64,000 bases of DNA, taken from Marinihelvus fidelis. Its GTDB lineage: Bacteria > Pseudomonadota > Gammaproteobacteria > Xanthomonadales > SZUA-36. The number at the start of each line of letters is the position of its first letter. Within the stretch, counting starts at the first letter, position 1. Below the pieces are notes generated by a model, which did not search any database, was not told the DNA's origin, and was given only the letters and a program-made list of their open reading frames with translations. The position numbers and the translations under genes were made by a program. The stretch covers positions 107,001 through 171,000 of the forward strand of contig NZ_VYXP01000007.1 of NCBI RefSeq assembly GCF_008725655.1, in the 5' to 3' direction. Positions 56,318 to 64,000 of this stretch are shown one piece after another.

Positions 56318-57751
56318 TCAGACAGCCCGCAAATACCACTCGTAATCGCGGTCGGTGATCTCGGCGTGGAACATGTCGGATTCCTCGCGCTTGGCGACGC
56401 CATAGACGCGGTGGAATTCGTCGCCGAAGTAGGGCTTCAGGATCGAGCCTGCCTCGAACCGGTCCAGCGCCTGGTCCCAGCGGATGGGCAGCGTGACCTC
56501 GTAGTCGACGTCCTCGCGCTCGCGGGTCATGGGGCCCGGTTCGCAGCGGTTGGTGATGCCGTGGTGCATGCCCGCCAGGATGGCGGCGACCACCAGGAAC
56601 GGGCAGGCGTCGGCGCCGGAAACGCGATGTTCGACACGGCGTGCGTCATCGCCGGACACCGGGATGCGCAGCGCCAGGTCGCGGTGGTTGGGACCCCAGT
56701 TGGGCGTTGCCGGCACGAAAAACCCGGGCGCGTAGCGGCGGTAGGAATTGGCGTTTGGCGCGAACACGGCCATCGACTCCGGCATGGCCTCCGCCAGCCC
56801 GCCGATCGCGTGACGCAGCGTGTCCGACCAGGGCCCATGCTCGCTTTCACCGGCAAACACGTTGTTGCCGTCCTCGTCGACCAGGCTCACGTGGATATGC
56901 AGGCCGGAGCCGGCATGCTCGGCGAACGGCTTGGCCATGAAGGTCGCCGCCAGGCCATTCTTCTTGGCCGCCGCCTTCACCGCGCGCTTTAGCAGAATCG
57001 CGTGGTCGCAGGCCAGCACCGGGTCGTCCACGTGTTGCAGGTTGACCTCGAACTGGCCCGGTGAGTACTCGGCCAGGGCTGCGCCGGCCGGAATGTTCTG
57101 CACCCTGCAGAAATTGTCCAGGTCGACCAGGAACGGTTCGACGTCGTCAAGGTCGTCGAAACTGCCAAACTGCACACCCAGCTGGTCCCAGTCGGAGCCG
57201 GCAATCTTCGGGTGGCGGGGCACGAACGTGTCGCCGTCATAGTCGATCAGGTAAAACTCGAGCTCGGTGGCCATCACCGGCGTCAGGCCCATGTCCCTGA
57301 ACGGCTGCATGGCCTTGCGCAGCACATTCCGCGGGTCCAGGAAGTACGGCGTGCCGTCGAACTCCTGCAACTCCAGCAGGCACTGCGCGGTGGGCACGCT
57401 GGCCCAGGGCACCGGCACGAGAGAGCCCGGCACGGCCACCGAGCGGATATCCGGGTCGCCGTCATGCGCGCCATATTGCAGGCGCTCGGCGGCCTCGCCA
57501 CGGGTATTCATCAGGGTGGTGGCGGCGCAGAAGTTGGCGCCTTTTTCGAACGGTTTCTCGAAGTCTTCCTGGGGCAGTCGCTTGCCGCGGACGATGCCGT
57601 TGATGTCGGCGGCGAACACGTCCATGAAGCGGGTCTCGGGATGGCTCTCCAGGAATTCCTCCAGTTCCTGCAGCAGGGGCTCCGGCGGCGCATCCACTTC
57701 ACTCATGTGGGTTTCAGGTTCGTACTTCGTATTCTCGTATTCATCGTTCAT
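56318..57751 (-). CDS. puuA: Glutamine synthetase family protein, probable gamma-glutamylputrescine synthetase
   Basis: 477 aa from ATG 57751 with AGGTGA upstream; ATG 57706 is an alternative. The glutamine synthetase fold is clear: metal-site ATELEFYLID, ATP/glutamate site GSGLHIHVSLVDEDG and the late RVSGADACPFLVVAAILAGM. The sequence is of the polyamine type rather than GlnA (shorter, no adenylylation motif). PuuA links glutamate to putrescine, the first step of putrescine degradation. An aldehyde dehydrogenase gene lies 18 bases upstream on the same strand, fitting the pathway. Confidence 0.85.
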   Translation of the reverse strand: MNDEYENTKYEPETHMSEVDAPPEPLLQELEEFLESHPETRFMDVFAADINGIVRGKRLPQEDFEKPFEKGANFCAATTLMNTRGEAAERLQYGAHDGDPDIRSVAVPGSLVPVPWASVPTAQCLLELQEFDGTPYFLDPRNVLRKAMQPFRDMGLTPVMATELEFYLIDYDGDTFVPRHPKIAGSDWDQLGVQFGSFDDLDDVEPFLVDLDNFCRVQNIPAGAALAEYSPGQFEVNLQHVDDPVLACDHAILLKRAVKAAAKKNGLAATFMAKPFAEHAGSGLHIHVSLVDEDGNNVFAGESEHGPWSDTLRHAIGGLAEAMPESMAVFAPNANSYRRYAPGFFVPATPNWGPNHRDLALRIPVSGDDARRVEHRVSGADACPFLVVAAILAGMHHGITNRCEPGPMTREREDVDYEVTLPIRWDQALDRFEAGSILKPYFGDEFHRVYGVAKREESDMFHAEITDRDYEWYLRAV

Positions 57752-57769
57752 GAATCACCTGGGGCGCGA

Positions 57770-59293
57770 TTACCCCGATAGTTTCACCCAGGCCGACTTG
57801 GTCTGGGTGTAGCTCTTGTAGCTGTCGATGCACTTGTCGCGCGCATTGCCGGACTGCTTGTAGCCGCCAAATGGCTGGGTGAAGTCCGCGTTATCGAAGG
57901 TGTTCACCCACACCACACCGGACTGCAGCCCACGCACCAGCTTGAAGGCCTTGTCGATATCCCTGGTCCATAGCCCGGCGGCGAGCCCGTAGATGGTGTC
58001 GTTGGCGATCGCCAGCGCCTCGTCGACGGAGTCGAAGGGGATGACACTGGCCACCGGCCCGAAGATTTCCTGCTGCGCGATGCACATGCGGTTGTCGACA
58101 TCGGCGAACAGCGTCGGATTCACATAGGCACCCGGCTCCAGCGCCTCCGGCGCATCACCGCCGAACACCAGCCGCGCACCCTCGCTGCGCCCGGTCTCGA
58201 TCATGCCCAGCACGCGCTGCTGGTCCGCCTTGGTCACCAGCGGGCCCATCTTCGTGCCCGGGTCCAGCGGATCGCCGGGAACGTATACGCCCTGGCTCTC
58301 GGCGGTGAACCGCTCGATGAACTCGTCATAGATAGGGCGTTCGACCAGCAGCCGCGAGCCCGCCGCGCAGACCTCACCCATGTTGTCGAACACGCCGCCA
58401 TAGGCCGCCTTCACGGCCGCGGACATGTCCGGCAGGTCGGACAGGAACAGGTGCGGCGACTTGCCACCGCACTCCAGGCCGACGTGCTTCATGTTCGACT
58501 GCCCGGCGTACTGCAGCATCAACTTGCCCACCGCGGTGGAGCCGGTGAATGAAATCTTGGCGACGTCGTTATGCAGCGCCAGCGCCTGGCCGGCCACCTC
58601 GCCGATACCGTTGACCACGTTGAACACGCCCGCCGGTCCGCCGGCGCGCACGAACAGCTCCGCCAGCCGCGCGCTGGTCAGCGACGATTGCTCGGCGGGC
58701 TTCAGCACCACCGAGTTGCCCGCTGCCAGCGCCGGTGCGAACTTCCACGCCGCCATCAGCATCGGGAAGTTCCACGGCGTAATCGCGCCCACCACGCCCA
58801 GCGGCTCGCGCAGCACCATGTGCAGCACATCGCTGGCCGTGTTGGTCACCGAGCCGTCGACCTTGTCGATGCACTCGGCCATGAAACGGATGGTCTCGCA
58901 CACAAGCGGCAGGTCGACATTGATCACATCGCGAATCGGCTTGCCCATGTCCAGCGATTCCAGCACCGCCAGTTCCTCGGCATGCTCGGCCACGAGATCG
59001 GCAAAGCCGTACATCACCTTCATGCGCCGCCGCGGCGCCATCTTCGACCACGCCCCCGACTGGAAAGCGGCCATCGCCGATGCCACGGCGCGGTCGATAT
59101 CCTTCACAGTGCCAGCCGACACCGCGGCGATCACCTCGCCGGTGGCCGGGTTGACCGTCTCAAAACGGCCGCCGTCCACCGAGTCGACCCAGTCGCCGTC
59201 AATAAAATGCCGCGTTTCCGGCTTCTCGACCGCCCGGCCGGCCAGCGCATGCCAGCGGTCTCGGTCGTGCTGGCGCAGTTCGGTAAAGCTCAT
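57770..59293 (-). CDS. puuC: Aldehyde dehydrogenase, PuuC-like
   Basis: 507 aa NAD(P)-dependent aldehyde dehydrogenase. Motifs: cofactor site ITPWNFPM and SFTGSTAVGKLM, catalytic glutamate in LECGGKSPHLF and nucleophilic cysteine in GEVCAAGSRLLVER. In the puu route the enzyme oxidises gamma-glutamyl-gamma-aminobutyraldehyde; relatives also act on betaine or other aldehydes. Pairing with the glutamine-synthetase-like gene favours polyamine catabolism. No puuB or puuD is in the window. Confidence 0.9.
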   Translation of the reverse strand: MSFTELRQHDRDRWHALAGRAVEKPETRHFIDGDWVDSVDGGRFETVNPATGEVIAAVSAGTVKDIDRAVASAMAAFQSGAWSKMAPRRRMKVMYGFADLVAEHAEELAVLESLDMGKPIRDVINVDLPLVCETIRFMAECIDKVDGSVTNTASDVLHMVLREPLGVVGAITPWNFPMLMAAWKFAPALAAGNSVVLKPAEQSSLTSARLAELFVRAGGPAGVFNVVNGIGEVAGQALALHNDVAKISFTGSTAVGKLMLQYAGQSNMKHVGLECGGKSPHLFLSDLPDMSAAVKAAYGGVFDNMGEVCAAGSRLLVERPIYDEFIERFTAESQGVYVPGDPLDPGTKMGPLVTKADQQRVLGMIETGRSEGARLVFGGDAPEALEPGAYVNPTLFADVDNRMCIAQQEIFGPVASVIPFDSVDEALAIANDTIYGLAAGLWTRDIDKAFKLVRGLQSGVVWVNTFDNADFTQPFGGYKQSGNARDKCIDSYKSYTQTKSAWVKLSG

Positions 59294-59417
59294 GGTGAAA
59301 CCTGGGTTTTCAGATGCGGTAATGATGCCATTTGTGGAGGGGGTTTTGTTGGGTTAGCGCGAAGCCCTCAGCGTTGGTGGTGGAGTGGGGGATTTTTTCC
59401 GCAGATTTCGCGGATTT

Positions 59418-59432
59418 CGCGAAGGGCGCGAA
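59418..59432. repeat. Short REP-like repeat, copy 2
   Basis: CGCGAAGGGCGCGAA, identical to 54856-54870. It lies between puuC and parD, a gap of 298 bases which otherwise holds only the parD promoter/operator. Confidence 0.5.
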
Positions 59433-59557
59433 AGGGACCAGGGAGGGGTTTTCCTACGTGAGAACGGGTGAATGTCCGATACGTTGCGGATTCAAGACTG
59501 GTTAATCTGCGGATCACATCTTATTCGGGCGGAATTTGCCGGGCGCATGGCCTAAAA

Positions 59558-59572
59558 TATTCATATTGAATA
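59558..59572. promoter_or_regulatory. ParD operator candidate
   Basis: TATTCA-TAT-TGAATA palindrome, 20 bases before the parD start, overlapping an AT-rich likely -10. ParD proteins bind such short palindromes to repress the operon. Confidence 0.5.
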
Positions 59573-59591
59573 ATCTCGAGGCGTATCGACA

Positions 59592-59840
59592 ATGGCGACG
59601 ACATCCCTGAGCCTGGGCCAGCACTGGGAGGAGTTCATCAAGCAGGAAATTGCCAGTGGGCGCTATACAACTGCCAGCGAGTTGGTTAGGGACGCGCTAC
59701 GTGAGCTTGAGGATCGCGGCAGGCGGCTCGAAGCGTTACGTCATCACCTGGCGGAAGGCGCGGACCAGGCGGCCAGAAAGGACTTCGTCGAGGACTTTGA
59801 TATCGAAAAGGTCATTGCGCGTGCCAAAGCGCGATCGTGA
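59592..59840 (+). CDS. parD: ParD-like antitoxin
   Basis: 82 aa. A ribbon-helix-helix N-terminus (SLSLGQHWEEFIKQEIASGRYTTASELVRDALRELEDR) and a helical C-terminal toxin-binding tail match type II ParD. It overlaps parE by four bases. ParD blocks ParE and represses the operon through the palindrome just upstream. Confidence 0.93.
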   Translation: MATTSLSLGQHWEEFIKQEIASGRYTTASELVRDALRELEDRGRRLEALRHHLAEGADQAARKDFVEDFDIEKVIARAKARS

Positions 59841-60133
59841 CCCATGGAGTGAAGTTCACACCCAGGGCGGCTGCTGACCTGGAGGCGATTGCAGATTACA
59901 CCATTGAAACCTGGGGGCTTCGCAAATTGGAAGCCTACATGCGCGCCCTGAATACCCGGATGGAATGGCTTGCCCAGCATCTGTTGGCAGGCCGGGAACG
60001 CAATGATGTTCATCCGGGCTACCGAAGCTTTCCTGAAGGCAGCCACGTGATTTTCTATATCGTCGGCACCGAAACCATCGAAGTTATCGGCATTCCCCAC
60101 CAGTCGATGGATATCCCACCGGGCTGGGTCTGA
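59837..60133 (+). CDS. parE: ParE-like toxin
   Basis: 98 aa. RelE/ParE fold: FTPRAAADLEAIADYTIETWGLRKLEAYMRAL at the start and SFPEGSHVIFYIVGTETIEVIGIPHQSMD at the end are typical of ParE, including the late hydrophobic strand. Family members poison DNA gyrase. The start is a GTG overlapping the parD stop. Confidence 0.93.
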   Translation: MTHGVKFTPRAAADLEAIADYTIETWGLRKLEAYMRALNTRMEWLAQHLLAGRERNDVHPGYRSFPEGSHVIFYIVGTETIEVIGIPHQSMDIPPGWV

Positions 60134-60325
60134 CGCCCTTACACGACTGATTACGGTGGTGGTCGATAACCGCCTCGCTTGTGACTTCGGCGTAGACTGG
60201 GTTTGCGGGTTGAACTGGATGTCTCGCTCCAGCCCGTAGAGGCCAACCAGAGGTTTGGTTTATTTCCGACCAGAAGCGGATATTAGGCGCTCCTTTAAAC
60301 TCAACGTTAGCAATCAACTGCGATT

Positions 60326-60964
60326 ATGTACATACCCCGCCATTTTAAGCAGCATGACCACGGCGCTATCGTCGAACTGATGCGCTCTTATCCTTTCGCA
60401 ACGCTTGTTGTGCTTGCCGGCGACAACACGTCTGTCAATCATGTTCCACTCCTGGTTGACGACGCAGGGGATAGGGGGCTTGTGTTGAGAGGCCATGTAG
60501 CCCATTCGAACCCCATCTGGAGAACTGACGAATCAAGGTCATGTATCGCTGTTTTTAATGGCCCCAATTCGTATGTTTCCCCCAGTGCTTATCCAACCAA
60601 GAAAGAGCATGGCCGGGTCGTGCCCACGTGGAACTACACCGCAGTTCATGCGTCAGGCGCTATTGAATTCATTCATGATGCACGTTGGAAAACGACGTTT
60701 CTCGAGAGCCTTACGAATGAGCATGAGGCTGCTCAGTCCGAACCGTGGTCATTAGACGATGCCCCGGAGGACTTCATTCATCGACTCCTGGGGGCGATTG
60801 TCGGGTTTGAAATCCGCGTTGAGTCTATCGAAGGCAAATGGAAGCTGAGTCAGAATCAGCCAGCCAAGAACTACAACGGCGTTGTTGAGGCTTTATCTCG
60901 CGATGAGAGCGAATCGGCTCAAGAGATAGCGAGATTGATGCGGAACGGTCCATCCGGACGCTAA
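60326..60964 (+). CDS. PaiB-like FMN-binding protein
   Basis: 212 aa. Opening MYIPRHFKQHDHGAIVELMRSYPFATLV and the middle segment VVPTWNYTAVHASG are signatures of the PaiB/FMN-binding split-barrel family, described as negative transcriptional regulators of sporulation and protease genes in Bacillus; the role in Gram-negatives is unclear. It is visibly AT-richer than its neighbours. GTTAGC lies 16 bases before the start and GCTAAC overlaps the stop, as in integron gene cassettes. The 60,134-60,325 gap before it has no gene. Confidence 0.87.
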   Translation: MYIPRHFKQHDHGAIVELMRSYPFATLVVLAGDNTSVNHVPLLVDDAGDRGLVLRGHVAHSNPIWRTDESRSCIAVFNGPNSYVSPSAYPTKKEHGRVVPTWNYTAVHASGAIEFIHDARWKTTFLESLTNEHEAAQSEPWSLDDAPEDFIHRLLGAIVGFEIRVESIEGKWKLSQNQPAKNYNGVVEALSRDESESAQEIARLMRNGPSGR

Positions 60965-61023
60965 CATTTGCCCGAACATGCCCCGTGGTCCGATTTGGTT
61001 CTGAACCCCTGTTGAGCCGAAAC

Positions 61024-61635
61024 TTACCGGTTGGCCATGCTGCGAGTCAGGCGGCCGTCGCGCTCGGGCGAATCGCCGAACATGGTGGCAACGTCATAGC
61101 TGGCTGAAAGCAGCAGGCGCTCGCCCCTGTCGTTCTCGTCCAGTCGTACCAGAGAAACGCCTTTCATGATGGACTGGTCCTGTTTGGCATCCAGAAGCTC
61201 AACCGAAAACTGGCCGTCCGCGTACTTGCAGACGGGGCTTCTGCTCTCGCCCGTCGTGCCGCCGTACGAGAAGTTGTACCAGCGGCTGAAGTAGTCCTCG
61301 TAGCTGGGACAGATGCCATTGCCGACGCCATCGGCCATGGGCGCGCGGGTGACCTCCTCAAGCTCTGCGGATACGTCGATGAGAATATCGGGGTTGTCAG
61401 ACTCAACCAGGCCTGCCGCGCGCAATTCCTGCACGACGGCAGCGCTCACATAGAGTTCAAGCTCGCTGACCAGGTCGGCGTCCCTGAATTCGGCGCGGCT
61501 TTTGAAACCATACGTTTTGTGCTGACTGATCTGCAGTTCGTCCTGGTAATCCGACTGAATCCTGGAGGTGCTGGTACAGGCCGTCATCCACGCGCATGCG
61601 GCAATGGGCAACATCACTTTGATTAGCTTGGTCAC
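61024..61635 (-). CDS. DUF4136-like lipoprotein
   Basis: 203 aa with a lipoprotein signal (VMLPIAACAWMTACTS, lipid cysteine at the end of MTAC). The remainder (KTYGFKSRAEFRDADLVSELELYVSAAVVQELRAAGL, then DILIDVSAELEE) follows the DUF4136 layout. Outer-membrane or periplasmic lipoprotein of unknown role. It is a monocistronic gene between the PaiB-like gene and an orphan antitoxin, and has no visible link to either. Confidence 0.75.
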   Translation of the reverse strand: MTKLIKVMLPIAACAWMTACTSTSRIQSDYQDELQISQHKTYGFKSRAEFRDADLVSELELYVSAAVVQELRAAGLVESDNPDILIDVSAELEEVTRAPMADGVGNGICPSYEDYFSRWYNFSYGGTTGESRSPVCKYADGQFSVELLDAKQDQSIMKGVSLVRLDENDRGERLLLSASYDVATMFGDSPERDGRLTRSMANR

Positions 61636-62033
61636 GAGATTCCTCCAGTCCAGTGGTTTCCGCTGAATCTGCCATTAGCGAACAATCTGCGCATGGTCAG
61701 ACACGGTCATTTATCAGCATAGCATGCAACTCGTTGTTTTTTACGGAGCAACAGCTGAAACAGCCGAAGCAGAAAAGCGCGCCCGCCTGTGGCCGAAAAC
61801 TGCTGTCTGGGAACGAGTATCCCGCAGGTGACGCGTGGTGCGCTTTGGGCTTGAGTGAGGGTTTCCTACATCAGTTCAGGCGCAACGCCGATATCCAGCG
61901 CGTGGTCTCTCATCTTCAGTGGCTAGTCGTCATGCCACGCTTCGCGTGTCGGCTCTACTTGATTCATATACCTGAACGGGTATATTTTGATGGAATATGT
62001 ACTTAAGCCCATTCACTTGTCGGCTGACCGACC
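61636..62033. other. 398-base gap with a palindromic operator candidate
   Basis: No convincing gene is seen. ATATACC-N6-GGTATAT at 61966-61985, with near-perfect seven-base arms, is about 50 bases before the XRE gene and is its probable operator/promoter. A toxin gene would be expected just upstream of this antitoxin type, but none is readable here. Confidence 0.5.
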
Positions 62034-62375
62034 ATGACCGGAGTGCTTGAAGTGAACAGCCTCACTACAGGAAAAGTTTTCGAGGATCTCGGCTTTACCA
62101 GGGAAGAGTCTGCGCACCTCGCACTGAAGGTGTTTCTTGGCGAACAGGTCAGGATATTCATCCGGCGCAACAGGCTGAGCCAGGCCAGAGCCGCCGCCCG
62201 CCTGGGTGTCCAGCAACCGAAGATCAGCAAGATTCTTAACGAAAACCTCGACGGAATGAGCATCGAGTACCTTGTCAAACTGGTCGCCCGGACTGGTGGC
62301 ACACTCGAGTACTCGTTTACCCCACCAAAAAAGAATCGCCGCAGAAAAGACAATTCCCAAACATCGGCTACCTGA
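62034..62375 (+). CDS. XRE/HTH_37-type antitoxin, apparently orphan
   Basis: 113 aa. A helix-turn-helix (RRNRLSQARAAARLGVQQPKISKILNENLDGMSIEYLVKL) of the short HTH_37 kind, used by antitoxins paired with RelE/HigB-like toxins. The basic tail (KKNRRRKDNSQ) may be disordered. No partner toxin gene is on either side, so it may be a solitary regulator or the remains of a pair. Confidence 0.82.
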   Translation: MTGVLEVNSLTTGKVFEDLGFTREESAHLALKVFLGEQVRIFIRRNRLSQARAAARLGVQQPKISKILNENLDGMSIEYLVKLVARTGGTLEYSFTPPKKNRRRKDNSQTSAT

Positions 62376-62393
62376 GACTCGCTACTCGAACTG

Positions 62394-63974
62394 TTAACGC
62401 AACGGTGGGCCCTCTGGGCAATCGGCGCTTCGATTGGTCGTAAGTCTTCCCAAGGTCTGAGTTTGCGCAACGATGCTCGTGTCAAGCGGGTTGTAGTCAA
62501 AGGTTATTGTCTGACAATCCTGAACCGTGACAGACAACGTTCCCCAGGCTAAAGCTTCGGCTTCACCGATGATGTTCCCATCCACCAGGGCAACGCCTTC
62601 ATTCACGAACGCATCCACGGTGACGGTCTGTCCACCGGATCCTCCGAATCCGTATACCCACACAGGCTGACCCAGGTCATCAAAGCTGTTCCACATCAGC
62701 AATATGTTGCCTGGGCCGTAATGACTGATCCGGAGGTATTGACCATCGTTCTCCGGGTCGAACCAAAGCCCATCCAGCCCCGGGTGCAGGTTCGGAGTGG
62801 CTCGGTTATCGAACGCGCCCCTAAGACATTTGTTTTCCAGGCGCAGGTAGCCGCGGTTGTCGATCAATTCGCAGCTGGCTTCAGAGGTCTCAGACGGCTC
62901 CGGGTTGCCAAGGTTGCCCTCAGCTGAGGCCAATGGGAATCGAAAACGGTTCAGTTGCCTGATTCTCTCTACATCACCCGGGCGCGACGCGCCGCCCAAC
63001 GCCCCGGCCACGCGATCCCCTGGGCCGTTGAACTGGCAACCACCGTCTGGGCTCTGGGAATTTGGCCGGACCGTGTTGTACCCCAGCGAGACAACTGACC
63101 CCTCGCAGGCGTAGGGCGAACTGATAATTGAGTTGCTGACCCTGGTTTCTGCCCCCGGCGTGGCTAACAGGTCATTTGCGAGGCAGCCGGTTTCATCGCC
63201 GAGCGCACCTTGATTGTTGCGCAGAACCCGGCCGTCAAAAATCGAAGTGTTGTTGATAATCAGGCTGCCCTCGTTCAGCACACCGGCACTTCCAAACACT
63301 TCACAGTCCGCCAGCGGAGTCTCGCTGTCATACAGCGACTCGGAAACCCCGTAAAGCGTATTGCCGGCGACTACGACATTGCGTAGCGTCATAGTGCCGC
63401 GATTAAGCAGCGTGGCACGGGCATCCTCCTGTCCAGGACTTCCCCAATCGAGACCTTGCCCCGGTGAGTTGTAGAGCAATGACACGCCCTGTAGGTCGGC
63501 TCGACCGTCGTTTGCGATGACGTCGGAGCCTCCGCCATTGCGGATCTCCAATTGCTCAAGGGTTAGCCAGCCGCCCGCATGAACCGAAAACCCACTAAAC
63601 CCTTCAAGGTCGAGGACGGAGTTGTTTCCTTCAATGGTCAGCTGGCCCAAAACCTCACGCGCACCTGGCTCAACCGGAATAACCCCGAAGGTTCCGCCAT
63701 AACGGCATGCCCGCCAACTCTCCACAAGAACCGTGTAGTGGCCACGTTCGGCCAACCGGACCACGGTATGGTGCCCCGGAAAGTCCGCCGCGTCACACAG
63801 GACCTGTACGAACCCATTCGCATCACCATCGTCAATGTCGATTATGCGTACAGGCAACTCGTCAGAACTGACGGAGAAAGCGGTTGAGATGAGCAATAGC
63901 ACTAAAGTGAAACGTCCTGTAACCACTGCTGCACTCCTGATAATCGACTGTTGAAGTTTTGCCCATGTTATCAA
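62394..63974 (-). CDS. Secreted parallel beta-helix repeat protein
   Basis: 526 aa. Signal peptide (basic start, then FTLVLLLISTAFSVSSD). The middle, about residues 100-300, has beta-helix-like turns (LTIEGNNSVLDLEGFSGFSVHAGGWLTLEQLEIRNGGGS, later TLRNVVVAGNTLYGV and LIINNTSIFDGRVLRNNQG). The C-terminal 120 residues form a separate domain (GLWFDPENDGQYLRISHYG, WNSFDDLGQPVWVYG) seen in secreted proteins of Wenzhouxiangella/Lysobacter relatives. It has several cysteines. Adhesin-like or glycan-binding role is possible; no catalytic residues were recognised. An earlier or later start is possible, as the right window edge is only 26 bases away. Confidence 0.75.
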   Translation of the reverse strand: MITWAKLQQSIIRSAAVVTGRFTLVLLLISTAFSVSSDELPVRIIDIDDGDANGFVQVLCDAADFPGHHTVVRLAERGHYTVLVESWRACRYGGTFGVIPVEPGAREVLGQLTIEGNNSVLDLEGFSGFSVHAGGWLTLEQLEIRNGGGSDVIANDGRADLQGVSLLYNSPGQGLDWGSPGQEDARATLLNRGTMTLRNVVVAGNTLYGVSESLYDSETPLADCEVFGSAGVLNEGSLIINNTSIFDGRVLRNNQGALGDETGCLANDLLATPGAETRVSNSIISSPYACEGSVVSLGYNTVRPNSQSPDGGCQFNGPGDRVAGALGGASRPGDVERIRQLNRFRFPLASAEGNLGNPEPSETSEASCELIDNRGYLRLENKCLRGAFDNRATPNLHPGLDGLWFDPENDGQYLRISHYGPGNILLMWNSFDDLGQPVWVYGFGGSGGQTVTVDAFVNEGVALVDGNIIGEAEALAWGTLSVTVQDCQTITFDYNPLDTSIVAQTQTLGRLTTNRSADCPEGPPLR

Positions 63975-64000
63975 TCAAGGCTGAACTCAAGCTGAATTGC

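Noticed and set aside
61653-62006. 117-codon frame as a decayed toxin upstream of the orphan antitoxin
   Set aside because: No RelE/HigB motif is visible and the composition is not protein-like.

Overview
The window is high-GC bacterial DNA with Gammaproteobacterial gene order: lptD followed by surA on one strand, prfC, plsY, birA beside a SPOR protein, and puuA/puuC-type genes. The gene set, the oligosaccharide-type TonB receptor and the C-terminal module of the last secreted protein suggest the Xanthomonadales/Chromatiales neighbourhood (Wenzhouxiangella-like). That placement is inference; there is no rRNA in the window. No CRISPR array, prophage or intact transposase was seen.

Positions 1-23,042 look like core chromosome. 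In order they hold outer-membrane biogenesis genes (surA, lptD), a lipoprotein aminopeptidase, msrB, a lysophospholipid transporter/acyltransferase fusion, a CNT nucleoside transporter, a MATE exporter with a Fic/XRE pair inserted upstream, prfC, an exported esterase, an acyltransferase-3 protein, an M23 peptidase and sdaA. A lipid block follows: one polypeptide joining a FakA-like kinase to a FakB/DegV-like fatty-acid-binding domain, overlapping plsY, which overlaps birA, then a SPOR protein.

Positions 23,058-29,126 are accessory. They hold an AT-richer SDR dehydrogenase and GntR regulator, a periplasmic PQQ dehydrogenase with an embedded haem c domain, an exported TIM-barrel sugar isomerase-like protein, tRNA-Thr(UGU), a small exported protein and a HAD phosphatase.

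Positions 29,130-54,845 are the main attraction: an L-arabinan/arabinogalactan utilization locus of about 25 kb. It encodes a FGGY kinase (probable L-ribulokinase), araD, araA, a GPH symporter, five GH43 enzymes, GH127, GH51, GH2, an aldose epimerase, a zinc alcohol dehydrogenase, a FadR-type GntR regulator and a large TonB-dependent receptor. The inferred flow is receptor import of arabino-oligosaccharides, periplasmic GH43/GH51/GH127/GH2 cleavage, symport of arabinose or short oligomers, one cytoplasmic GH43, then AraA, kinase and AraD to xylulose 5-phosphate. AT-rich sites sharing a TACTTA core lie at the kinase-operon, regulator and receptor promoters. Three copies of an inverted-repeat element built on GGGGTCAGAGTA sit only inside this locus. 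One copy supplies much of the signal peptide of the GH127 enzyme, which is the most unusual observation here. A Phd/PIN toxin-antitoxin pair occupies the promoter region between two divergent GH43 genes.

Positions 54,846-64,000 hold a peroxiredoxin-like protein, BrnT/BrnA, a glutamine-synthetase-like and an aldehyde dehydrogenase gene (polyamine catabolism), ParD/ParE, a PaiB-like protein in a gene-cassette-like setting, a DUF4136-like lipoprotein, an orphan XRE antitoxin and a secreted beta-helix protein. Several genes (VOC, glutaredoxin-like, FakA-FakB, HAD) have a -10-like hexamer exactly six bases before the ATG and no Shine-Dalgarno, suggesting leaderless mRNAs.
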